Source: Erythroxylum novogranatense (lineage: Eukaryota; Streptophyta; Magnoliopsida; Malpighiales; Erythroxylaceae). From it: a stretch of DNA of 64,000 nt. A program made the translations under genes and the position numbers. Each line of letters begins with the position of its first letter. Position 1 is the first letter of the stretch. This document shows positions 10,917 through 21,516 of the stretch, piece by piece. The stretch is taken from assembly GCA_029891385.1 (NCBI GenBank), contig CM057233.1, positions 33,524,540-33,588,539 of the forward strand, given 5' to 3'. Under the pieces are notes generated by a model that had not been told where the DNA came from, made no database searches, and was given only the letters and a program-made list of their open reading frames with translations.

Positions 10917-13818
10917 AATGTCGTCCTCAAAATTCTTACCTGAGTGATCAAACAAATGGAGGTAATGTTGTCTTATGTCTTCCTCGGTCTCCTAAGTATC
11001 TTGTTCACTTAAATAATTTCTTCCAAACGGCCATAGCCAATAGAATCACTCGATATTTCAATCACTAATTTAGTCATTCACTTTCTTAACTAATTCCTAA
11101 ATGTGTGTGTGTGTGTGTCTCAGATTATTCACAATTTTCCACTTCTTACATCGATAACACCAATATCAAATAATATCGATATTTCTTAGCATATTCACAT
11201 ATAACACTTTATAAATTTGAGACATCTTTGTTAGTGATACTAACTCATAAGTCAATGGTCCAGTTTTTAATAACCTTATATGGACTAATACAATTCAAAC
11301 TTAGTTGCCTCTGAGCACATTTTGCACTCAATCTAAACACACCTTGGAAATGTGATACTCTTAGAAACATTTCATCCTTTGCTTCATAGTTCATATCTCT
11401 ATAGTGTCGGTGCACTTAACTCTTTTGTCTATCTCGTTATATTCCATACCTTTGGTGTTAATACACCTAATTCATTCATTTTTTTGAGTCATTTAATTCC
11501 TAATACAGATCAATTTTACTTATCAACAGTATCTCGAACCAATTTTGACCTTCAACCATCTTTAGCCCTATTCATCCAAATAAAGTGGTGGATGACTCTT
11601 TATGTCATATAATGTCGCACGGTATTTTAATGTTATCACTATGATAATGATTGTGACGCTTAAATTCAATCAAAGTTGTACATTGATCTCATATTCTTAT
11701 AAACTCCAAAAATATAAGCTTTAAGCATATCTCCAATAGTTGAAACCGTCAACAAATTCAAACATTCAGTTACTTAAGTCTACATTCTCAGTTGCTAAAT
11801 TGTTTCAGCGCATTTCTACTAGGATTTATCGCTTAAATTGTTATTCCTGTCTATCTAACAATCTCTTTGCTCAATCATCTTTATCGGTACATATAATTCT
11901 TATTTCAATCACAAGCATCATTTTCCAATTCAAACTCCTAATTCAAATTTATTTTCAATTCCTTAATAAGATTCTCAATTTTGGCTTTATTAATCCTTCC
12001 ATATGAAACTGATCTTCAATTCCATATCAAATAGTACTTTTATTTGCCCAAAATTCAACTCCACATTCTTTACTTCTTTTTGCACTAGATCTGATAACCT
12101 CAATATCTGAATTCTTATTTCACTACTATCGGGATTTTTGCTTAATGTATTAGATACAACACTAACTTTACTGGGAAATACTCATTTATATCATCATAAT
12201 CGTTCAGTATTTATATCTATTGTCTCACTCTCATATTCAATTCGCTCAACTCAATAATTTCCTGAAACTTTAATGATCTGTATATTTATATATATCCAAG
12301 ATGTTTCTGTACATATAATGTCTCCAACTTTCAAGTAATCACTATTTCAACAAGTTTCAATTCATGTATCAAATAATTAACCCATGAAGTTTCAACTATC
12401 TCCATGCATACGAAGTCACTTTATTATGTTGCATTGGATTTTATCCTAATCTCTTATACAACATCATTGCATACTATAAAATCTCCAAGTCCAGACGATA
12501 TAATTAATATTAGTATAATTCCTCAAAATCCTCTTTACTTTCATTACTCATATGATTTACACATTTTTCCTTAAGTATTCAAACTATTCTTCTCAACTTT
12601 TGAATACATTTAATATATCATCAAATTTTGCTTGGATCATTTTAAATCTTCAATCCCATGGTACTATATGAGAATTTATTACTTGAACAAATATTTCCAA
12701 AGCTCCACATGCCCATTATTATTTCTCGTAATTCCTTAAATAGCTGATTCCGCAATACCATAACATTATCTCAAGTTATTTTCAAATTCCTAGTTGACTT
12801 ACCTTTCTTAAATGATCTTCTCCATTCTTTAGATTTCTTCATATTTCATATTGACTTATTCTAATGTTTGCTCATTCAAACTAGTTTCTCTACACATTTC
12901 AACTTATTTGGAAACTTAACTTCCTATATTGGTAACACTTTCATTGAAATCTAATTTATATCTACTGTAACTTATTTGCAAACTTAACTTCCTGTGTTGA
13001 TAACACTTTCATCAAAAGATAATTTATATCTACTGTGCATATTTGTATAGAATATAATGTGTATCTAAGTTTTCCTCACATTAGCAATAGTGTTACCTCA
13101 ATTTCCAAAATCCACTCACGTAGTTAGATACTTTACATCAAACAAAATACATACATTCTCAGCAGCATACTCTATCTCTTATGCTTGAATCTCTACTAGG
13201 GATATGACTCCAATATTCACTTTTGATTCATTACATATTCATTTTTTATTTGTTCTTTCATTAATCATTCTTAATAAAAAATATTTGCTCTGCTTAACCT
13301 AATTCAATGAAATTCTTCTTCAAAAGAAGATTTCTTGCTACTATCATCTATAATGTTCATGCAATCTTTATCAATCAACTAATACCATCATCAATGATGT
13401 TTCAGCCATTCTTAACACGTCAATACGATCAATTTCAACTGTTCATTATATTTCAATAATTTCAATCTCTGTCACGTTTTACATTATCAAAATATCTTTT
13501 ATAATAAAACTCAATGAAATAAGAGGCATATTCGTTTACTCTTATATTTTGGTATGTACCATCAAGATCATTACATCTTATATAAAAAAAGTAATTTCGG
13601 CATGTCATCGATTTATATCTCATGCTATTAATACATCGATCGTAACTAATTTTGAGCAACCTCTGAATATTTTATGACTATTCAAAATTTCTCCTCTATA
13701 GTAATTACCTCTTCAACATAATAACCTATACCATACTTCCATTGCATTTCTTTGGTTCATCTCATAATTTTAACTATACGAATCATAGATTATCTCCTAT
13801 ACCATATCCAAATATAAA
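10900..13818 (-). pseudogene. Decayed gypsy pol (3' part) of the 31-kb element
   Basis: No open frame survives. The first 350-700 bp align by eye with the integrase C-terminus and chromodomain region at 41609-42060: shared anchors include CTTCCTCGGTCTCC (against CTCCTCAGTCTCC), CTTCCAAACG, AATAGAATCAC and the GGTCC...GGACTAATA stretch near 11260. Beyond about 11.6 kb the sequence is too AT-shifted to read as protein. A (GT)n microsatellite sits at 11101-11118. The piece ends at the target duplication of solo LTR2. Confidence 0.6.
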
Positions 13819-15365
13819 TGTTGGGACCCGATCCGAAAACCGAACCCCAACTGGAGAAACGGAACGAACGAAAGCAAAATCGAAAGAAAGGAACATAAGG
13901 CGGAAGCAAAATCATAAGCGAAAGCTAAGAATGGTATTTACAATACGAAAGCAAATCCAATCTTAAAGCGAAAGAATCGAAAGCAAATAAAAACGAAGCA
14001 AATTTTGGATAAAATCGAATCGAAACCAATTTTCGACATCTGTAAAAAAAGAACAGAGGAACATGATCGCGTTGGAAACCTTAAGACTATCGGTCTAAAC
14101 TAATCCAAATCCGTGTACATTTTTTTTCTTTCTTTCCTTATTTCTTTCATTTTCATTCCATCTCTTACAAAGTAACTTCAATATCCAATTGAAATCCTTC
14201 GCACTCAAACTCAACTTATTTGCTTCTTCATATACGATCATATATCATCGATTTAAACTCTCACTTTTCATTTCCATAAAATCGCACACATTCCAAATTG
14301 AATACCATTAATTCTTAATCAATTAGCACTTTAAATAATTCAGACCAACCATCACAATCATATACCCAATTCCATACATAACATACATAACTCATTTACA
14401 TCATGTAATAAATGCTTACGAGATATTAATGGCATTTCCAAGCCATAATACGACATCAATATCCAAAATTCGAATATGTACACAAATCCGATGATCATAG
14501 AATTCTCAACAACAATCTAACTTCCAACAAAACAATATGCACACATACAAACAAAAACCTTCAATTTTCTTCACCCGATCTTCTTCTCATCACCTGTGGA
14601 TGGGAATGAAGGGAGGTGAGCTTATAGCTCGTGGGTAACAGTTTATAACAAATAAATAAGCAAAACCTTTAAAAACACTTTTCTTTTCTTTTCTTGCTGA
14701 AACTTTGTTTGAAACCCATAAAGCACATTTTCAAAAGTTCTTTTCTCGTAGTAGTCGAAATCGCAATTTGCAAAACGTAAGATTTTTAGGCTTTCAGCCA
14801 TAAACCCATAGGTTACAAAACATGTAACATCCCGTCACCGATAGGATGGGTACAGTTCATTGCATACGTATTTTGCATGTGCATGCATTATTGAATTATG
14901 TATAATTGGCAATTATTGTACTGGCATTTGTACGTACATACATGTATGACATATTTTCGGTTTGATTTGGATAACTTGGATTTGGAGATGATTAGGGCAT
15001 GTGTGATAAGTAGGTCAAAGTAGGCTCGAGAATTGAATTTGAATTAGAAATGAAAGTTAGGAAATTGAATTATGAAATTGGAGTATACGATTATGAGTTT
15101 TCTATTTTTGGAGGATTTATAGAAATTTTTTCTGAAATTTTCGGAGCAATAGGCCCGGACCGGAAAATTGATCAATGACTGGTTAATTGGATTTCCGGTT
15201 CCGAAATTGATTATCCAATGGCATGGACAGATTAGAAATGTGAATTGAGGAATTAGGGTTTAGCTATTGGAATTCCGGAGAAATTAGAATTTAGAAATCG
15301 GATCGAGGTGGTTCGGATTTTGGCCTTGTGGCATTTAATTGCCAAACAAGCCTTATGAATCCTTT

Positions 15366-15382
15366 AATATATATATAAAGCT
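15366..15382 (+). promoter_or_regulatory. Putative TATA box of LTR1
   Basis: ATATATATATAAAGCTC, about 255 bp upstream of the donor-like site at 15636, followed by a pyrimidine-rich leader. The spacing matches the other LTRs in the window. Confidence 0.6.
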
Positions 15383-15914
15383 CTTACCTTTGAAAATTGC
15401 TCCACGATTTCTCCTTGCTTTTCAGATAAACTTCTTCTTCTTCCTTCTTCCTTCATCGTGGATTCTCCTTGGAGTTGTTGTTGATTCCTTCTTGCTATTT
15501 GCTTCCTCTTCTATCTTGGATCTATCTTCTAGCTTGGGGTTAGAAGAGATGGAAATGAGTTTTTGTTTGGGTGATTGTCGTGGGTGTGTGAGTTGGAGTT
15601 TGGTGTGATCCTTGAAGATTTGAGGTTTTAATCAAGTAAGTTACTTCTTTCTTGCCTTATGTAGTTTGATTGGTTGATTTATAGAGTTATTTGGATGATT
15701 TAGCATGAATATTTAAGGATTTGGCATTTAGGGTTTCCGATGGTTATTTTAGTTGATTTTAGGGTTGAAATTTTGGGAATAATGGTTGTTTGATGAAATA
15801 GAGCTAAGGATTAGTAGTATGATGTGTATGGAATTATTTGAGAGTGGTTTGAAAGGAGAAAATTTGGATTTGGAGTTGTTATCAATCGAAAATCTGGAAA
15901 TTTCTGGGTTTTCT

Positions 15915-16110
15915 AGGCGTGTCTGCGATTGCCTTGCCACAAGACGAAGAACACGCCTTCTGGCGAGGAAGGCAGACGCCGCGACGAATGAAGGCGCAAG
16001 CGAAGCTTGTGAGCTGGCGACGTCGCAACGTGACGTCTGTGATGCGTCGCGCATGACGAAGGGCGTTTGGTTATTTGACGAAGGCGAAGAGAAAGGAGCT
16101 CACCGCGGCG
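15915..16110. repeat. CpG-rich island in LTR1
   Basis: GC-rich block of GACGTCGC, GCGACGAATG and GTCGCGCATGACG-type words in an AT-rich LTR, inside the predicted first intron. The long frames crossing it on both strands are a consequence of the base composition and not genes. Confidence 0.75.
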
Positions 16111-16710
16111 AGGAATGCTTATTTCTGAAAATGTAAATTGAAGGTTTTAAAAATTGGGATTTAGGAATTTGATGATTCAATTGGATATGGATTGATTTCA
16201 ATTTAGAGATTATGAATTCGGGATTTAGAATTTGAGATCGGGAAATTTCGGATTAGTGTCGGGAATGTCATAACATGTATAGTACGTACATTATTCGATT
16301 CATATGCGTCATTGGGCATTGGAATTGATACAATTAGTAATGTTATTTATGTTTGATTTGTTATAGAGGTGCCAGTAGATCGCCGATTGTCCGACGTAGG
16401 CGAGACTTCCCGGCAGTAGCTCGGAAGTTCTCAGGTGAGTAACCTAGTTGGTTTCTCAACCTATATGTGTTATATTGTATGCAATTATGCCATGTGGAGT
16501 TAAGGATGGATGCTATGTGTTTGTTTTGATTGATTTCGGACCACCGATGTCCGAAATATTTGGACTGTGCTATAGAAGTGTTAATTGTGTGTAAATTGTT
16601 CATAATTGGTTTCAAATGGTGAGATTTAGGTATATGAAATTCCATAGTGATGCATGTATTGTAAATTGGATATGTGCATACATGCATAGAAGTATGATCA
16701 GATAAAGGCA

Positions 16711-16874
16711 GTTGTGACCGGTGCAGCCACCGTATTCAGAGCTTTAATCTCAATGCACAGGGCCTAGTGCCCAAAGATTTTCAGAGTTTTATGCTCAACG
16801 TATTAGGGCTTTTGAGCCCAATGTTCTCAGAGCCAATGTCTCAACGTATATGAGCTCAGGCGCACGGTCACAAC
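16711..16874 (+). other. 164-nt segment bounded by a 10-bp perfect inverted repeat
   Basis: GTTGTGACCG at 16711-16720 pairs perfectly with CGGTCACAAC at 16865-16874. Between them are repeated TCAGAGCTTT / TCAATG / GAGCTCAG words that could form smaller helices. The left arm is kept at 39544-39553 in the chromodomain element's LTR and, as GTTGTGACC, near 49271 in LTR5; the right partners there are degraded. Confidence 0.65.
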
Positions 16875-18639
16875 AACGAAAGAAAATGAAAGAGTCACAT
16901 GTGCATTGCATATATGAATGTTCCAAACGTAAAATTGAATGCATGTGATTTTCGTTTGTGATATATGTATGATATTGTATGAATGTTTGAATATGCATGA
17001 GTTGGGTGGACCATCGATGATGGTTTCTCACTGAGTTCGCAAACTCACCCAACATTGCATCTATTTTTTCAGGACAGCGATAGTTTGACTCCTAGCTCCA
17101 GTCAGTGAGACTTTTCGTGCTGTGTGTGTGCCGGCGAGAGGAGCATGGCCCACAGGTCGGTCAGCTGGGAATCTTTTGGGATAGTTTGGGGATGACCTAG
17201 TTAGGAGTTGCTACTGTTTATTTTTGGCTTGTACAGTTGTAAATATGACCGAATGGTGTACTTATGGTTTTAAGAAATGAAATGAGAAGTACTGTTGGGT
17301 TTTAAAATTTAGTGAATTTGATATTACTGCTTTATTATATTGATGCCATGAGGTTTATAGAAATGATCGTTTAGTAGTGCACCCTCATCGTAGGTTATGC
17401 ATCGGTACAACCTACGGGCGTCCCGGTGTATACTCTACGGAGAGGGGGCACTACAAAACATGAATGCATCAACTTGACAATTCATAGATGCATTGGAAAA
17501 TCACATATGCATTGCATAATAAATGGCTCGAGAGTTCCATAAACACAACGGTTTATACAGTAACACAACGAGTCCGATTTCTCAGGATCTCGTGGCGTCA
17601 AGTGGGCGGCCGGGAGAAGGCTATGGGTCATCGTGCACTAGACTAACGAAATAGGTTCTCTCTTGGCCACACAAAAAAACATATCATGCTCAAAACAATT
17701 TATCGAATGCTCTTTCCCAAATATACGAAATGCCATGGAATCTTTCGAGGCATAACTCAAATGTATTTTGCAATTCATCAAAATTTCATGTATTCAATCA
17801 ATAATGATTTTTCAAATCATTCATACAATGATGCAACATTGATGATGCAATTGAAATCATAAAATCTCTTTGTTTAAAAAAAGAAGTAGTGGCTTATAAA
17901 TTCTATTATAAACAAGTACCCACCTCGAATCGATGCTAGAAGCTTGACTTGTTCAATGCATCAATTTGACCATTGCATCTTTCTTTCTTCCAATTGAAAA
18001 TTCCCTACACCATTTTCACACAAATTCAACCTCATAAATAACATAATCCTTAAAATTGAACTTAGGAAACACTAATTCCACATATAATCAAGTTATCTAA
18101 ATCACCAATTTTCAAAATCCCCAATTCACAAAATTGGGCATAACCCTGATTAATTTTCATCCAAAATTAAACCCATAACACTTAGCAATCACCGAAATTG
18201 ACTCCATAATACACAAACCCATATCATTTTCCATTATTCTAAACCAAAAATCTTCAAAAATTCACAAATCAAAATTTAGTGTCTTACCTCATCCTTCACC
18301 ATTTTCGGATATATCTTGGTTTGGAAGGAAGCTTTCATCATCTTCCATCCTTTTTCCCTTGGATCAACTCAAAACTCCCTTGAAATCTCCCAAAAATCGA
18401 AAACCCTATGCTTTCTCTCTCTTTTCTCCATCACCGAAGTTTCTCTCATTGTCCTCTCTTTCTCTTCTTTCTTTTCTTCTCTTGTTGTTTTTCTGTCTAA
18501 GTGTCGTGCATTATCTCCTTATAAAATACCACAATCTTGCCATGTCATTAAATGACTGAGGAATGACCCATATGTCCCTCCATTTAAGCCTATAACTTAA
18601 CCCTTTAAGTAAACTTCCAAAATTTCCCCTTCCTTTTTG

Positions 18640-19660
18640 CCTTAAAAACTTTATAAAAACGTCCATCTATGTCTTACGAATCCATCGCTTCAATAATCGG
18701 ATCGATTGGAGCTCTATAGCTCAAGATATCTCCAAAATATTGAAGTCTGTTCTTCATACCCGAGGCTTAACACTACACCTAATTCCTATCCGAAATTGAA
18801 AGTCTTAGAGGCTAAATTGTCAATCGTATCCTTCATATAAAATGTAGATCCATGTTTCTAGTTTAATTTGCAAAAAGAATCAGATCGATCGGAGCTCCAT
18901 AGCTCGAAATATCTCCAAACTACCAAACGATGTTCAGACCATTACAAAACTGAAACTGAACACTACACCTAATTCCGATCTGAAATTAAAAGTCTTAGAG
19001 GCTAAATTGTCAATCAGATCCTTCATAACATTTGTAGCTACATGTATCTATTTTAATTAGCAACAAGAATCAGATCTATTGGAGCTCTAAATCTCAAGAT
19101 ATCTCCAAATTACTGAAGTCTGTTCGGCCATTACAAAACCAAGACTGAACACTACACTTAACTTCGATCCAGAAATTGAAAGTCTTAGAGGTTAAATTGT
19201 TGATTGGCTCCTTCAGATAAATTGTAGATCCATATCTCTATTTTAATTTACAAGAATAATCTGATCTATTGGAGCTCTATAACTCTAGATATCTCCAAAT
19301 TACTAAAGTCTATTCAGCCATTACAAAACCGAGACTGAACTCTACACCTAACTTCAATCCAGAAATTAAACCTCTTAGAAGCTAGATTGTCAATCGTCTC
19401 CTTCAGATAAATTGTAGATCCATGTCTTTAGTTTAATTTCCAAAAGGAATCAACTCAATCGGTACTCTACCGATCGAGATATCTCCAAAATACCCAACTA
19501 TGTTTAGACTTTTTCACAGATCAGCTCAATTTAATCGGGTCGATCTTTCTCCATTTAATCTCAAAATTGATCTATTTAGTATTGAAAGATAGAAAAATGT
19601 CTTAAGAATCCAATGCTTCAAAAATCAGATCGATCGGATGTTGGACGTAGAAGTTATGGC
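18640..19660. repeat. Tandem array of ~185-190-bp units inside LTR2
   Basis: The marker word ATCAGATC.ATTGGAGCTCTA...GATATCTCC recurs at about 18697, 18878, 19069, 19257 and 19447, with a partial copy at 19621, so spacing is 174-191 bp. Each unit also carries AATTGAAAGTCTTAGAGG and ATTGTAGATCCATG segments. The units are diverged from each other, so the array is old. Confidence 0.88.
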
Positions 19661-19681
19661 CAAAAGAGTGAAGGGAGGTCG

Positions 19682-19790
19682 GTCGGCTGAAAATTGAGCC
19701 CGCGGGCCAATCGACCAGCGCGCGGGCGCCTCGCTCGCCCGATCGGGCAGGCGCGCGGGCGCCCGAGAGATCGCTCGCGCGATTCGACCT
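19682..19790. repeat. GC island with GCCCGATCGGGC palindrome
   Basis: Extremely GC-rich block: GCGCGCGGGCGCC occurs twice, with the perfect 12-bp palindrome GCCCGATCGGGC between the copies and TCGCGCGA following. It lies upstream of the predicted promoter of LTR2. Confidence 0.85.
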
Positions 19791-20935
19791 CCTAACTTCC
19801 GACCTTTATATCTTTTGACTCCGAATTCCAAATTTTACAAACTTGATACCGTTGGAAAGATAAAAGACAACTCTACCATTTTCAAGAAGGACTCAAAATC
19901 AATTGAGGTCTATAAAGTGATCAAAAATGCACTCAAAGATGACCGATTGATAATCTCCTCAAAACTTTAAACAACACCTCAACTTGTAAATATCATAACT
20001 TTTAACCCAGAACTCCAAATCTGACAGACTTGGTGTCTAAAGAAAGGTAAAAGAACCCTATATAACTTTTGTGAAGGTCATAAAAATTAGATCGACCTAT
20101 ACACAAAGTGACTGGTCGATCGGCTTCACACTAAACAGCATCAAAACTTCTAAGAATCATAACTTTCTACTCCCTTGTCCAATATTTTCGTGCTCTATAT
20201 CAATGGAAAGATAAAACAAGCTCTACAATGTTCATGAAGAACTCCAAAGCAATTTCAACCTCTAGCTAAGTAAATTTTTCAATCAAATTTTCTGCCCTGT
20301 TACTAATCACCTAAGCAATATCCAAACTTCACATTATCATAACTTCTAACCCCGATATCGAAAAATTGCATACTATACATCATTTTAAAACTACTCTAAT
20401 TCTCTATAACTTTCACATAAACCATTTACTCCAATTCAAACCATATCAGTACGGTGATCGGCCTCAAAGCATAATACACACAAATCTATACTTCATAGTA
20501 TTTCTCCAAAACAACGCCAAGTACACTTAACTTTGAAAACTCATAACTTTTGATTCCGATATCAAAAACTGTCAAACTTTATGGCTACAGAAAGCTCTCA
20601 ACATAATCTACAAATTTCATAAAGATTATTTCCTCAAAATCTGCCCAAATCAAAAGGTCAACTCTTTACTCCAAAAAGTCAAACTTTCTAATTTCTTCAA
20701 AATTTTACACTTTCACTTTTTATTTCTTGATTTCAACTTCTATTTCAATCATCTCATCCCCTTAAACTTTCATAACCAAAACTAATCTTCAAAGTCATCA
20801 AAACCAATAAATTCTTTTTCTCATCAATTTCCTCAAGGCATAAAACTTCTATAACACAATTCATATCCGAAAATACTCATTGAATTCATTTTAATATTTC
20901 TAATTTTCACAGAAAGTTTGGGGTCCAACAATAAA

Positions 20936-21511
20936 TCTCGTATGTACTCAATCATATTGTTCCCTAATGTAACCACATTATCAAATATGTACTTAGAATA
21001 ACTGGTCGACCTAACCTTTAAAACTTCTACATATATCACTATCGTTTGTTTCATTTTCCATACGTATATGCTTAATCAACTTAGAATTATAGACGCATAG
21101 CCATCTTGAAATTTTGATCTCAATTCACTAGCACAATCTTATACTACACCATAAATTCTGAGTTCAACCATTCAATTCCACTTTGTTTGTACACCTTAAA
21201 TCTTGTCATTTCCACCCCTGTCTCTATTTCTTTTTCGGTCAATTCATTAAGATATTTTCACATCTATATCACTTCAAGTACTTATCTATAACAAATTTTT
21301 GTTACCAAATTCGCTAACATAACCACAAATACTGAATCTATGTCTAACATATCAGACCATGTAATATTTCTTATTTCTAAATATCCACAACTTTCCTTAT
21401 CTTACACTCTAACAAAACACCATTCTTCTCATTGCTTCTAATAGTCCAAACTCTTAACAAAAGTTCATACTTGTGAATCATTCGATTGCAATTACTAGGA
21501 TTCTATACTCA
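20936..21511 (-). other. Internal fragment of the 31-kb gypsy element
   Basis: AT-rich sequence between the target duplications of LTR2 and LTR3, by position part of the internal region (towards gag) of the interrupted element. No protein similarity can be read. Confidence 0.5.
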
Positions 21512-21516
21512 TCAGT

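Larger units (their letters stand above)
14823..17455 (+). mobile_element. Solo LTR1 (type I gypsy LTR, 2633 bp) nested in LTR2
   Basis: TGTAACATCCCG...GGGGGCACTACA, flanked by a perfect duplication AAACA (14818-14822 and 17456-17460). It belongs to the same broad LTR family as the chromodomain element at 38924-48931: both ends and many internal blocks match. Inside, in order: TATA box ATATATATATAAAG near 15368-15381, donor CAA|GTAAGT at 15636, CpG island at 15915-16110, acceptor TTATAG|AGG at 16366, a 68-nt mini-exon at 16367-16434, donor CAG|GTGAGT at 16435, a 164-nt stem-bounded segment at 16711-16874, and acceptor TTTTTTCAG|GAC at 17072. It sits inside the predicted intron of LTR2. Confidence 0.94.
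13819..20930 (-). mobile_element. Solo LTR2 (type II gypsy LTR, about 4.47 kb) split by LTR1
   Basis: Left end TGTTGGGACCC and right end GGGGTCCAACA are flanked by a perfect duplication ATAAA (13814-13818 and 20931-20935). Removing the inserted LTR1 and its extra target copy leaves about 4474 bp, long for an LTR. In sense direction (right to left): GTTGTAG...GTTATG cassettes, a GC island at 19682-19790, a ~185-190-bp tandem array at 18640-19660, TATA-like TTTTATAAGG near 18525, donor GAG|GTAAGA at 18288/18287, a conserved block at 17521-17650, and acceptor TCCACAG|GTG at 14594/14593. Without the insertion the predicted intron is about 1056 nt. Confidence 0.93.

Noticed and set aside
13742..13966. 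74-residue frame with basic C-terminus
   Set aside because: It crosses the boundary between the decayed gypsy interior and solo LTR2, so it cannot be one old gene.
15749..16136. Overlapping frames of 101 and 116 residues on opposite strands
   Set aside because: Both cross the CpG island of LTR1, where stop codons are rare by composition; not kept in related LTRs.
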